DNA from: Xanthomonas euroxanthea
GTDB lineage: Bacteria > Pseudomonadota > Gammaproteobacteria > Xanthomonadales > Xanthomonadaceae
Direction: 5' to 3'
DNA: 64,000 bases
NCBI RefSeq assembly: GCF_900476395.1
Contig: NZ_UIHB01000005.1
Coordinates: 124,001 to 188,000, forward strand
The translations under genes were made by a program, and so were the position numbers. The first letter of the stretch is position 1; each line of letters starts with the position of its first letter. This document shows, piece after piece, positions 20,611-29,792 of this stretch. Under the pieces are notes generated by a model. It was not told the DNA's origin. It made no database searches and worked only from the letters and a program-made list of their open reading frames with translations.

Positions 20611-22968
20611 TTACCCGTACCAGGCCTGCACCTTCACCGCCGCCGTGCTGCCGGGCAATGCCACACGATCGGCATGCGGGCCCTGCGGACGCGCCGGCTT
20701 GCCGTCGACGAGCACGCGGGTGAGCTTCTTACCCTTGGGCACGCGCAGGCTCAGCCAGGTGTGCCTGGGTGACCGTTCCGGCAGTTGCACCTCGGCATCG
20801 ATACGGCGTGCCTCCACGTCAGCGCGCAAGCTCAGCGTGAGCGTGCCCCAGCGTGTGGGCGCCGCGGTGATGCCGACCGCAGCGCCACTGCCCAGCCATG
20901 CGCGCGGCAGCGCACGTGCCAGAAACAACTGCTCGCCCGCGCTGTCGTCGCTGACCAGCATCCAGCGCAGCAGCAACGGGATGGTCATCTGCGCGGGGAT
21001 GCAGAACAACGGCATGCCGCCGGTGATGCCGCTGACCTCGCCGGCCGTCCAGCTGCCGCGGGTATGCACCTGGTAGCGATGCGCGTAGACGAACAGCAGG
21101 TACTCTTCGATGCGATCCAGCCGCAGCAGCTGTTGCGCATAGCCGTAGGAAATGAAGCCGAGCAGATCGCGGCTGCCCGGCTCCGGCGGTGCGATATTGG
21201 CCACCACGCCGATGCTGGTGCCGCCATGGCCGCGCAGGCAGTCGACCACCAGGTTGGCCAGGTCCTCGGGCAGTACATCGGCCTGCAGCAACTCGGCGTA
21301 GGCGCGGTGCGGCCACTGCTGCTCGCTGGGCTTTTCCTGCAGCAACGATTGGCGAAACGTCAGTGTGGTGCCCGGCAACGGGCCGACATACGGCGGCGAC
21401 AGATCGCGACGCACGTTGGCACGCAGGCTGGCCTCCAGCCGTGTGCGCAACTGCCTGGCGCGACGCTGCCATTGCGTGGCCAGACCGGCATCGCCACCGA
21501 GCGTGCTCCAGACCTGGGCGATGTCTTCCCAGCCGCGAATCGTCAGCGCGCTGTTGGCGTAATACGGTTTCCACCACAGCGACGGGTCGGGAAACAGGCA
21601 GGCATCGGATTCGTTCCAGCCGTGCAGCAGGCCATGCCCATGCGCGCTGCGCGGCAAGGCCAGCGCCTGGTCGTGCAGCTCGCACAGCAGCTGCGCGGTG
21701 GCGGCGATCTTGGGCAGCAGGCGCCGCAACCGCGCAGCATCGCCGGTGTAGCGCAGATAGCGCGCCAGCAGCGACAGGGTCAGCCCGAACTGACCGACCT
21801 CCGGCCCGCGCATGTTCGGCAGGCCATCGTCCTGCACGAAGTCGTCGAAGTAGTTGTCCAGTACCGCAGCGGCCTGCGCGAAGCGGCCCCATTCCAGATT
21901 GGCGTAGAACGAACTGGTGAAGGTGTCCTGGAAGCCGTCGTACTCGTTGCCGTAGTAGTCGCGCTCCGCCGCACCGTACTTCGGGTAATCGCCACCGGGG
22001 CGCACCACCAGCTCGCGCGCAAACGCGAACTGCGCCATGGCGTTCCAGCTGGCATCGGGCAGTTGCGCCTGCACCGTGCCGTCCAGGGCCTGCTGCCAGT
22101 ACGCGGCGAAATCGAGCACTGCCGCGTAGAACTGTTCGGCAGTGGCCGGCTTGCGCGACGGTGCGAACGCGGGATAGCTGTGGGTGTACTGCACGCCGAC
22201 GATCTCGCCGCCGCGCACATGCATCGTGCGGTGCCAGGTCTGCACCACGAAGCGATCGCTGGCACGCACATCGGCAAACACCAGCACGTCGTACCAGCTA
22301 TCGACCTCGCCGTCGCGCCGCATCACCTTGCGCACCGCCGGCATCCAGCCACCCAGCAGACCTTCCTCGCGCCGTTTGATCAACGCCTCTTCGCCCAGCT
22401 CGGCGAAGGCGTGTTCCGGCCGCGAGGTGCGGCTGCGGCCGTTGGGCAGGATCGGCATGGTGTCCAGGCCTTCGCGCGTGCCGACGAAGGTGGTCCACGG
22501 CCAGCGGCCACCATTGTCCTTGGGGTCGAGCAGCGAGGCCGGCGGCGGCGCGACATCGCGCACCTGCGCCTCGTCCGGGTCGCCATCGCGCAGCAGGCGG
22601 TCGGCGAGCAGATCCGCCTCGGCCATCGCCACCTCGGCCAGCGACATCCCGAAGTACGGCTTGCCCTCGGCGGGATAGGCCGGCTCGGTGCGTTTGTCCA
22701 GACGTAGCATGCCGCTGTCGGTCCACAGCGTCAGCGCACCCTGCGGGTCGTCGAGATGCTCGTAGACGGTCCAGTCCTGCTGCAGATGCCGAAAGCTGCA
22801 AAGTTTGCTGCCGACATGCGCGGCCGACGGCAGTGCTTCAAGACGTGGCAGCGCCGGTGGCGGCAACGTCGCCGGGGTGTGCGGCGTGCCCGGCATTGCG
22901 AGCGCGGCACCTGCGCCCACCGCCGCGGTCGCGGCCATGCCCTGACGCAAAAAGGTCCTGCGGTCCAT
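20611..22968 (-). CDS. Tat-exported protein, putative (alpha/alpha)6 glycosidase
   Basis: 785 residues from the ATG at 22968. MDRRTFLRQGMAATAAVGAG is a twin-arginine signal. The body looks like a six-hairpin glycosidase fold: repeated amphipathic helices, aromatic- and acid-rich loops such as YYGNEYDGFQDTFTSSFYA, NMRGPEVGQFGLTLSLLARYL and LHGWNESDACLFPDPSLWWK, and a C-terminal beta-rich segment. I cannot assign a CAZy family or catalytic residues. The location between S9 peptidases, a receptor and GH127 suggests action on the same glycoprotein or glycan. A perfect 8-base-arm palindrome lies 77 bases upstream of the start. The open frame upstream to 23661 is intergenic, not coding. Confidence 0.75.
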   Translation of the reverse strand: MDRRTFLRQGMAATAAVGAGAALAMPGTPHTPATLPPPALPRLEALPSAAHVGSKLCSFRHLQQDWTVYEHLDDPQGALTLWTDSGMLRLDKRTEPAYPAEGKPYFGMSLAEVAMAEADLLADRLLRDGDPDEAQVRDVAPPPASLLDPKDNGGRWPWTTFVGTREGLDTMPILPNGRSRTSRPEHAFAELGEEALIKRREEGLLGGWMPAVRKVMRRDGEVDSWYDVLVFADVRASDRFVVQTWHRTMHVRGGEIVGVQYTHSYPAFAPSRKPATAEQFYAAVLDFAAYWQQALDGTVQAQLPDASWNAMAQFAFARELVVRPGGDYPKYGAAERDYYGNEYDGFQDTFTSSFYANLEWGRFAQAAAVLDNYFDDFVQDDGLPNMRGPEVGQFGLTLSLLARYLRYTGDAARLRRLLPKIAATAQLLCELHDQALALPRSAHGHGLLHGWNESDACLFPDPSLWWKPYYANSALTIRGWEDIAQVWSTLGGDAGLATQWQRRARQLRTRLEASLRANVRRDLSPPYVGPLPGTTLTFRQSLLQEKPSEQQWPHRAYAELLQADVLPEDLANLVVDCLRGHGGTSIGVVANIAPPEPGSRDLLGFISYGYAQQLLRLDRIEEYLLFVYAHRYQVHTRGSWTAGEVSGITGGMPLFCIPAQMTIPLLLRWMLVSDDSAGEQLFLARALPRAWLGSGAAVGITAAPTRWGTLTLSLRADVEARRIDAEVQLPERSPRHTWLSLRVPKGKKLTRVLVDGKPARPQGPHADRVALPGSTAAVKVQAWYG

Positions 22969-22999
22969 CGTCGCGCCCTCGAGTGATCTCATCCACATC

Positions 23000-23015
23000 G
23001 TGCGCGACTGCGCAC
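23000..23015. promoter_or_regulatory. Palindrome GTGCGC-GACT-GCGCAC
   Basis: Perfect 6-base arms around GACT, 32 bases upstream of the Tat-exported protein start. It has the same outer GTGCG/CGCAC spacing as the palindrome at 23045, with centres 46 bases apart. Possibly a second, weaker operator. Confidence 0.35.
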
Positions 23016-23044
23016 CCTGCGTCTTGTGGCGCGTGTCTGGCACG

Positions 23045-23062
23045 TGTGCGGAAATCCGCACA
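23045..23062. promoter_or_regulatory. Operator-like palindrome TGTGCGGA-AA-TCCGCACA
   Basis: Perfect 8-base arms with an AA spacer, 77 bases upstream of the Tat-exported protein start. Sixteen of its 18 bases recur at 43038-43055 in front of the hydroxyproline operon. The recurrence at two promoters 20 kb apart, in functionally linked genes, argues for a specific regulator. Confidence 0.6.
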
Positions 23063-23467
23063 TAACCGCGCACCGGTCGACCAACGATCGCGCCTGCTGC
23101 GCTGCCGTGCCGGTTGGCTGGCGCGTGATCGAGCACCGGCAGTGAGGGCGGCAGCAGCGCTGGCGTGCCGACGGAGCGGCTTCCGCGCATCGCCAGCGAG
23201 ACGCCAACACCAGCCTTGGCGCCATCGACGACACGCATCTGAGCAGACTGCTCCAACCCGCGGGCTGCCGGCTGCCGGATGTCGGCTGCAGTTGGTGACG
23301 CCCGGTCATCGCGGCAGCAGTGCAGCGCCTGTCCGTCGCCCCTGCCATTTAGCCACGTGACTTTCTGGCCACGCCGGCATCTGCGCTGGCAGCCACACTG
23401 GCTGTACAGACGCAGGCGGCACCGTCGCCAGATCGCCGCGCATCCCAAGCCCACCACAAGGACCGTC

Positions 23468-24634
23468 ATGCAGCCATCCTCACCGCGCATCGCGCACAGT
23501 GCTCGCGCTACAGCGCGGTTTTTCGATGCCGGCAGCGCGTCCGCCAGGCGGTTGAAACGTCCGGCGCATTGCTGGCTGTGGCTGGCCTTGATCGCGCCCT
23601 GCATCGCGCAGGCGCAGGTGGACCTGTCGCAGCTCGATGCCGAGATGGCCGCGCCGCGCACTCAGGTGCTGGTACTCGGCAGCGTGCACCTGTCGCAGTT
23701 GCCCAAGGGCAGCGATATCCGTGCCGCGCGCCTGCAACCGTTGCTGGACCGGCTGGCTGCCTACAAGCCAGACATCATCACCACGGAGGACCTGTCGGGC
23801 GAAACCTGCGACCTGATGCGGCGCCATCCTGCGGTCTACCTGCCCGAGGACACCACGACCTATTGCCCCGACACCAGCGAGGCAGCGCGTGCCACCGGGC
23901 TGGATGTTCCAACCGCCATCGGCCAAGTCCGCACAGCGCTGCGCACCTGGCCGGCTGCGCCCACGCCGGCACAGCGTCGGCACCTGGCCGCGCTGTTTCT
24001 GGCCTCGGGCGAGCGACCATCTGCGCTGGTGCAGTGGCTGCAGCTTGCGCCAGCCGAACAGCGCAGCGGCGATGGCCTGGATGCGGCGCTGGTCGCGCGA
24101 CTGCGCAGCATGGAACAGCGCCCCAACGAGAGTTACCAGATCGCCGCACGGTTGGCGGCACGCCTTGGCCTGCAACGCGTCTACCCGGCCGACGATCACA
24201 CCGGCGACAACGTTGACCTGGGCGACCCGGCGGCGTATGGCAAGGCGATCCAGGCCGCCTGGGACAAGGCCGTACCGCGGGCGAGCACCATGCGTGAGCG
24301 CGAGGACCAGTTGGCTAGTCAAGGCAAGTTGCTGGAGCTCTATCGCGCGATCAACCTGCCGGCCAGCCAGCAGCTGGCCATCGCGGTGGATTTTCGCGCC
24401 GCACTGAGCGAGACCTCGCCGCAACACTACGGCTATCGCTACGTATCCGGCTGGGAGATCCGCAACCTGCGCATGGTGTCCAACGTGCGTGCCAGCTTTG
24501 CCGACCAACCCGGTGCACGTGTGCTGGCGGTGGTGGGCGCTACTCACAAGCCCTGGTTCGACAACTGGCTGGGACAGCTGCAGGGCGTGGATATCGTGGA
24601 TGCGGCGCAGGTGTTGGGTGCCGACGGAAAGTGA
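23468..24634 (+). CDS. Exported DUF5694 family protein of unknown function
   Basis: 388 residues from the ATG at 23468. An extended basic N-terminus and hydrophobic segment WLWLALIAPCIAQAQ (about 37-51) form a signal peptide. The domain resembles the DUF5694/TraB-EreA type: VLVLGSVHLSQLPKGSDI near the start, ITTEDLSGETCD in the middle and VVGATHKPWFDNWL at the end, with conserved His and acidic residues that could form a metal or hydrolase site. Substrate is unknown. It is one of only two plus-strand genes in the island and diverges from the Tat-exported protein gene, sharing its palindrome-bearing control region. Confidence 0.75.
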   Translation: MQPSSPRIAHSARATARFFDAGSASARRLKRPAHCWLWLALIAPCIAQAQVDLSQLDAEMAAPRTQVLVLGSVHLSQLPKGSDIRAARLQPLLDRLAAYKPDIITTEDLSGETCDLMRRHPAVYLPEDTTTYCPDTSEAARATGLDVPTAIGQVRTALRTWPAAPTPAQRRHLAALFLASGERPSALVQWLQLAPAEQRSGDGLDAALVARLRSMEQRPNESYQIAARLAARLGLQRVYPADDHTGDNVDLGDPAAYGKAIQAAWDKAVPRASTMREREDQLASQGKLLELYRAINLPASQQLAIAVDFRAALSETSPQHYGYRYVSGWEIRNLRMVSNVRASFADQPGARVLAVVGATHKPWFDNWLGQLQGVDIVDAAQVLGADGK

Positions 24635-25280
24635 GCGACAGTGAGTACAACGGCTTCAGCGTGACGCTCTCAGTCAAAAGCCTGATTGGTCGAGCGCGCG
24701 GTGCCCTCGCCGCTCGTGGGACTCGCCGTAAGCCCTTCCCTGGGGGATCGGTCTCGGCATCCATGCCGCCATACGGTCCCGCAACCGGCGAGCACACCGC
24801 ATCAGAGAGTTGGTCGGTGATTTGGCAAAAATCTGCTTGTTGCTCGGGGTGCATTGGAAGGCTGATCGGAGGCGACGCTCCAAACAACACACGTCATGTT
24901 TTGCTCACGACCTTGCGCGCCGACCATCTCGACTGGTCCTTGCCTGCCTACCGTCGCGGGACCTTACGCGGCATGGATGCCGCGTAAGAGCCTCCATGGA
25001 CGGATTCACGGCGTGTCCCGCGATGGTGGGCGGGCAAGGGCCCGGCAGCCAGGTAACAGATCAGCCGCTCTACGCTTGCGGGCTGCCCGCACGGTCGTAA
25101 CACCCGCAGACAAGACAACCGCAGTTATCGATACCGGTATGAGCAGCAGCCATCAATTCGCTGACTCCACGAGATGCAGAACGTGAGTCCGGTTTCAGGT
25201 GCAGCCAGATGCGGCATTAAGACGAAGGCCATGCACCTAGTGCACCAGATCGACAACCGGCCTCCGTCTAATCCAGGCTC
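24635..25280. other. Non-coding stretch with strong hairpin
   Basis: About 650 bases without a credible gene. The main feature is the hairpin at 24963-24988. The flanking sequence has the look of a dispersed xanthomonad intergenic repeat, but this was not checked. Short open frames here lack ribosome sites and known motifs. Confidence 0.55.
24963..24988. repeat. Perfect hairpin around GG
   Basis: CTTACGCGGCAT and its complement flank a GG loop, giving a 12-base perfect stem. There is no T-run on either side, so it is not a standard terminator. More likely it is part of a dispersed palindromic repeat. Confidence 0.5.
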
Positions 25281-25577
25281 TCAGGTCAGCACATCCAGCA
25301 AGCTGCCCAGCATCTCATCGGAGCGCCGTAGCGCAGTGGCGTTGGCCTGGAAATCGTTGCGTGCCGAGAGCCCTTCGACCAAATCGCTGGCCGGTGCCGA
25401 TGGATCGGCGTTGGCGTCGACCACGCTGGCTGCCACTCCACCATTGAGCTGCGTGCTGGCTGCAACGGCCTGACGCGGACTGCCGTCCACCGGCTGACGC
25501 GCCACATTGCTGGCGGCCACCTGCTGGCGCAGTGCGGCGACCTGCATTCCGGAACTGGCGATACTGCTGATGCTCAT
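25281..25577 (-). CDS. 98-residue flagellar rod/hook-like miniprotein
   Basis: From the ATG at 25577, preceded by GGAG, the protein reads like the two ends of a flagellar axial protein joined. Residues about 7-28 (ASSGMQVAALRQQVAASNVA) resemble the N-terminal rod helix with its S-N-x-A motif. The end (SARNDFQANATALRRSDEML) resembles the FlgG/FlgC C-terminal helix. The large central domain of true rod and hook proteins is absent. No flagellar gene is nearby; it sits alone between the DUF5694 gene and the GH35-like gene. It may be a degenerate remnant or a small protein of separate function. Confidence 0.7.
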   Translation of the reverse strand: MSISSIASSGMQVAALRQQVAASNVARQPVDGSPRQAVAASTQLNGGVAASVVDANADPSAPASDLVEGLSARNDFQANATALRRSDEMLGSLLDVLT

Positions 25578-25806
25578 GATGGCTCCGGTGCAGAACAGAG
25601 AAATAACCAATGACGTTTGTTTACCAACCAATCAACACAATCGTTGCCGGCAGTCGCGCCGCACTGCTGTCGTTCTTACGCCCACCGAGGCGCGTGGCGA
25701 GCGTGTCTCACGAGTTGGAACCAGCCAACAGGAACCGCAATGACGTGTCCCACCCTCCGATTCCGATCACGCCCACCTCATGGCTGCGCAGTCGCCTCAC
25801 GCAGGC

Positions 25807-27447
25807 TCAATAGGTGCCTACCCGCACGCGCAACACCACAGGCACTTCGCCGGCCGCATCCACCCGCCCGAAGTTGAGCCCGTAGTCGGTCTGGTCGCCG
25901 TTGAGCTGTCTTTCCACCTGCCAGCGCCCGTCCACATAGCGCCCCTGCTCCACCCGCAACAGTTGTCCATGACGGGTATCGGCCGCCTCGCGGAAAAATT
26001 CAATGCGCGCGGCCATGCCGGTGACCAGGAACTCTTCCGGCCCCAGCTGCGCCACCAGCAGCCGACCTGCATGGTCGTCGTTACCCGGCAGGATCGCTGG
26101 CGCATCGCCCCATAGCGGCGCGCCGAACGACACCCTGGCCTGCCAGTGGCCGAAACGCAGCGTGCGTTGCGGCGCGCCGGGCTGTTCGGCCACTGCCTGC
26201 AGCCGGCCGTCGAAGGCCGCCTGGGCGATCAGGCGCTGCAGCGGCGCCAGCAGCTTGAAGTTGGCCGCGTGCGCTGCAATCGCGGCGCGGTTGGCTGCGC
26301 TGTCCGGGTTGCCATCCATGCCAAACACCGAAAACCCGATCCCGCCCTGCCCCAGCACATGGAACAGGTATGGCGCCGTCGCCGCTTCGAAGCCGGTCTC
26401 CGACACCCAGGCCGGATTGTCCGGCCGCGCGTACTGGCCGATGACCTTGGTGTATTCGTTGTAGTCGCTGGTGTAGATATCGGTGCCGATGAAGTCGATC
26501 GACGGGGTAGCCGCGCGCCATAGCGCGAACACGTTCACCGTCGCACCGCCGGACGGGTAATCCATGCCTGGGTAACGCTTGCCCTTGTAGCGCAGCCAGG
26601 TGTTGACGTAGAGCGGCAGCGGATACGCGCGCCTGCCGGCCGCGGCCACCTGTTCGATATACGCCGCCGTTGCATGCGCATTGAAGGCTTCGGCCGCCTC
26701 GGCACCGAACAGCTGTTGCCAGCTGCCCTGCGGCTTGCCCAACGCCTGCGCGATCGCGGCAGGCACCGGTTGCGCGAACGCCGCCTCGCCGGCCGGGCCA
26801 TGGTCGCGCACCGTGCCGATCGCGCCGGGCTCGTTTTCCACCTGCACCAGGATCACCGTGTGGCGGTCGCCATCGACCTTGCGCAGGTGCTGCATCAACG
26901 CGGTGAAGGCGCGCGCATCGGCCTGCATGTTGGCGGCCACATGCGGCGACAGCACGTCTACCGGTTCGCCATTGGCATCGCGCATGCGCGGGTACGTGGC
27001 GTCGTCGCGCTTGATCCACTCCGGCACGTAATGCATCTGGCCGTTCTTCCAGCTGCCGAACCACAGCAAGGCCACGCGCAGGCCGCGCTTGCGTGCGCCG
27101 GCGATCAGTGCATCCACATTGGTGGTGTCGAAATGGCCAGGCGCCGGCTCGAACTGCTCCCAGTACACCGGCGCTTCCACCGTGTTGGCATGCAGCGCGA
27201 CCACCTCGTCCAGCGCCTTGGGCAGCACGGCCGGCCAGGCACTAGAGTTGTGCAGCTGCGCGGCCAGCACGGTGTACGGCGCGCCATCGACAAACAGCGC
27301 ATGGCGGCCATTCTGGGTGACGAAGCGCGGCAGCTCTTCTGCACTGGCCAGCAGCGGCACGCTGGCGGCCAACATCGCCAGCGACCACAGCAGGGCCGCG
27401 AGGCGGCCACGCGGCTGCGGTATGTTCAGGGCAAACACATGCATCAT
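25807..27447 (-). CDS. GH35/GH42-like beta-galactosidase with DUF5597 C-terminus
   Basis: Exported glycosidase candidate, 546 residues from the ATG at 27447. Signal peptide 1-36 (ending LLASA). The TIM barrel starts VDGAPYTVLAAQLHNSS. The acid/base is probably E206 in VQVENEPGAIG, and the nucleophile E350 in WVSETGFEA. The C-terminal beta-domain fits the DUF5597 region of this group. Beta-galactosidase is the likely activity but the aglycone is unknown; galactosylated cell-wall glycoproteins would suit the context. Its ATG overlaps the TGA of the S9 gene as ATGA, so a glycosidase and a peptidase are translationally coupled. Confidence 0.87.
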   Translation of the reverse strand: MMHVFALNIPQPRGRLAALLWSLAMLAASVPLLASAEELPRFVTQNGRHALFVDGAPYTVLAAQLHNSSAWPAVLPKALDEVVALHANTVEAPVYWEQFEPAPGHFDTTNVDALIAGARKRGLRVALLWFGSWKNGQMHYVPEWIKRDDATYPRMRDANGEPVDVLSPHVAANMQADARAFTALMQHLRKVDGDRHTVILVQVENEPGAIGTVRDHGPAGEAAFAQPVPAAIAQALGKPQGSWQQLFGAEAAEAFNAHATAAYIEQVAAAGRRAYPLPLYVNTWLRYKGKRYPGMDYPSGGATVNVFALWRAATPSIDFIGTDIYTSDYNEYTKVIGQYARPDNPAWVSETGFEAATAPYLFHVLGQGGIGFSVFGMDGNPDSAANRAAIAAHAANFKLLAPLQRLIAQAAFDGRLQAVAEQPGAPQRTLRFGHWQARVSFGAPLWGDAPAILPGNDDHAGRLLVAQLGPEEFLVTGMAARIEFFREAADTRHGQLLRVEQGRYVDGRWQVERQLNGDQTDYGLNFGRVDAAGEVPVVLRVRVGTY

Positions 27448-29792
27448 CGCGCCTCCGACGGTAGTGAATTCCAGTGCGGCGTGGGTTCGTTGCGCAGGTG
27501 GCGCACGAAGAAGTCGTACTGGCGACGCTGCACATAGTCGATCGGTCCGCTGGAACGGCCCACCGAATGCTCGCCACCAGGCACGTTGAGCAGCTCGAAG
27601 TCCTTGCCGGCCTTGATCAGGGCATCGACCACCTGCGCGGTGGAGGCCGGGTCCACATTGCTGTCCTGCTCGCCGACGATCAGCAGCAGGTCGCCCTGCA
27701 ACTTGGCGGCATTGACCACGCCCGAGGCCTGCGCATACCCGGCATCCACCGGCCAGCCCATCCACTGCTCGTTCCAGCTGATCTTGTCCATGCGGTTGTC
27801 GTAGCAACCGGCGAACGCCACGCCCACCTTGTAGAACTCCGGATGGCGTTCGAGCGCACCCAGCGTGCTCTGCCCACCGGCCGAGGCGCCGTAGATGCCG
27901 ACCCGGCCGATGTCGTAGGACCGATCCCTGGCGGCCAGCGCACGGTGCCAGGCGATGCGATCGGCAAAGCCGGAATCGCCCAGGTTCTTCCACGCCACAT
28001 CATGGAAGGCCTTGGAGCGGTTGGCGGTGCCCATGCCGTCGATCATCACCACGATGAAACCCAGATCGGCCTGCGCCTGCATGCCGATCTGCTTGTCGCC
28101 ACCGGAGTGATATCCAAACGGCCAGAACGTCTTCGGCACGAAGGAGTCGTGCGGGCCGGCGTAGATGTTCTCGATCACCGGATACTGTTTGTGCGGGTCG
28201 TAATCGCGTGGGCGCACCACCATGCCCCAGATGTCGGTGCGGCCATCGCGGCCCTTGGCCACGAAGGTCTCCGGCGCGCGCCAGCCGGCGGCCAGCAATT
28301 TGTCGATGTTGCCCTGCTCCACCTGCTGCAGCAGCCGGCCATCGATGGCGTGCAGTTCCATCACCGGCGGCAGATCCGGGCGCGAATAGACATCGACGTA
28401 ATGCCGGCCGTCCTCTGCGATCGCCACATCGTGATCGGCATCGATGTGGGTGAGCCGGGTCAACCTGCGGCCGTCGAAATCCACGCTGTACAACTGCCGG
28501 TAGTACGGGTCCCTGCCCGCATCCATGCCGCTGGCGGTGAACCAGATGCGCCGCTGCGCGTCGTCCACGCGCAGCACATCGCGCACGATCCACGGCCCGC
28601 GCGTGAGCTGGCGTTTGAACCTGCCGCTGCGGCCATCGACCAGATACAGGTGCCGCCAGCCGTCGCGTTCGGAGATCCACACAATCTCGTTGCCATGCGC
28701 GTCCACATCGTGACGAAAGCTGCGGTCTGCATAGACGAAGGTGCGTGCGTCTTCGGCCACGGCCACATGCGCCCGCCCGCTGCGGGCATCCACCGCAATC
28801 ACGCGCATGTGCTGAAAGCCGCGTTGCACATACTCAAAGCTCACGCTGCGCCCATCCGTCCGCCATTGCAGCGGCGACAAGGAGTACGGCGTGGCAAACA
28901 AGGCGTTGTCCACCACCCGCCGCGTGCCATCCACCGCCAGCAGCACCGGCCGTTCCACATCCACCGCATCGCCCGGCTTGGGATACAGCTGGGTGTGCAC
29001 GAGCGGTTGAAGACGTCCGGCCGGCGCGGCCTCCACGCGGGTGACGCGGCGCGCAGTACCCGGCCGTACCCGATACACCGCCAACCGCTGCGAATCAGGC
29101 GACCAGGCGATGCTTTCCGGATCGAAATAATCCTCGGCGCGTCCATCGTCGGTGCGCTGCACGCTTCGGCCATCGGCCACCCGGCGCACGACCAGGTTCC
29201 AGCCATCGGCCAGCGCTTCCCATTGCCCGTCGGGCGAACGGCGCGGGGTGGTGTCGGCCGCCACATCCGGGTCGCGTACCACGCCAAAGCCGCGTGGTCG
29301 CTGCTGCGACTGCGGTTGCCGGCCGGGGGCATCGGGCGCGCATTGATACGTGGCCAAGCTGCAGCGCCAGGGTGCTTCCCCGATGGCGAACACGATCGCG
29401 CCGTCTTCGCGCGCGCCTTCCTGCGAGTACGCAAACCGCTCGAACGGCAACGCCAACGCCGCATATGCGGCGCCGGTGGCGGCCTGCAGCGCCTGCGCCA
29501 CGCGCTCCTGGTCGAAGGCCGGCTGCTTGTGCCCTGTCGCCACGTCCGCGCGAACGAAGGCGAAACCACCAGGCACGGTCTTGCGGTAGTAGAACGTACC
29601 GTCGTCCTGCCATTGCGCCGGCCAGGCGACGTTTTCGGTCAGCGTGCTCCAGTGCGCGCGCAGGCCGAGCGAACGCTGGTAATCGGGCACCGCGGGCTCC
29701 GCCTGCGCAGTGGCGGCGAGCAACAGCATGCAGGCGGCCATGGCGCGCGAGACCTGCACTGCCCATGCGGGACGCCGAGCGTCATTCGCCAT
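27444..29792 (-). CDS. S9 family dipeptidyl peptidase IV-like serine peptidase (paralogue 2)
   Basis: 782 residues; signal peptide ends about residue 31 (ATAQA). A beta-propeller is followed by a peptidase domain, with probable triad S637 in YGASAGG, D710 in GEQDSNVDP and H742 in GGEHSVGR. It is a paralogue of the S9 protein encoded at 18085-20424 and shares the unusual G-x-S-A-G elbow. Middle gene of a permease-S9-GH35 unit: the start overlaps the permease stop by 11 bases and the stop overlaps the glycosidase start. Expected to release X-Pro type dipeptides in the periplasm or outside (family knowledge; not proven here). Confidence 0.92.
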   Translation of the reverse strand: MANDARRPAWAVQVSRAMAACMLLLAATAQAEPAVPDYQRSLGLRAHWSTLTENVAWPAQWQDDGTFYYRKTVPGGFAFVRADVATGHKQPAFDQERVAQALQAATGAAYAALALPFERFAYSQEGAREDGAIVFAIGEAPWRCSLATYQCAPDAPGRQPQSQQRPRGFGVVRDPDVAADTTPRRSPDGQWEALADGWNLVVRRVADGRSVQRTDDGRAEDYFDPESIAWSPDSQRLAVYRVRPGTARRVTRVEAAPAGRLQPLVHTQLYPKPGDAVDVERPVLLAVDGTRRVVDNALFATPYSLSPLQWRTDGRSVSFEYVQRGFQHMRVIAVDARSGRAHVAVAEDARTFVYADRSFRHDVDAHGNEIVWISERDGWRHLYLVDGRSGRFKRQLTRGPWIVRDVLRVDDAQRRIWFTASGMDAGRDPYYRQLYSVDFDGRRLTRLTHIDADHDVAIAEDGRHYVDVYSRPDLPPVMELHAIDGRLLQQVEQGNIDKLLAAGWRAPETFVAKGRDGRTDIWGMVVRPRDYDPHKQYPVIENIYAGPHDSFVPKTFWPFGYHSGGDKQIGMQAQADLGFIVVMIDGMGTANRSKAFHDVAWKNLGDSGFADRIAWHRALAARDRSYDIGRVGIYGASAGGQSTLGALERHPEFYKVGVAFAGCYDNRMDKISWNEQWMGWPVDAGYAQASGVVNAAKLQGDLLLIVGEQDSNVDPASTAQVVDALIKAGKDFELLNVPGGEHSVGRSSGPIDYVQRRQYDFFVRHLRNEPTPHWNSLPSEAR

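Larger units (their letters stand above)
22969..23467. other. Divergent regulatory region
   Basis: About 500 bases between the divergent Tat-exported protein gene and the DUF5694 gene. It holds two 16-18-base palindromes of the form GTGCG-6-CGCAC (23000-23015 and 23045-23062). I see no gene in it. Confidence 0.6.

Noticed and set aside
24963..24988. Terminator for DUF5694 or the rod-like gene
   Set aside because: Perfect stem but no T-run on either strand and over 300 bases from both genes.
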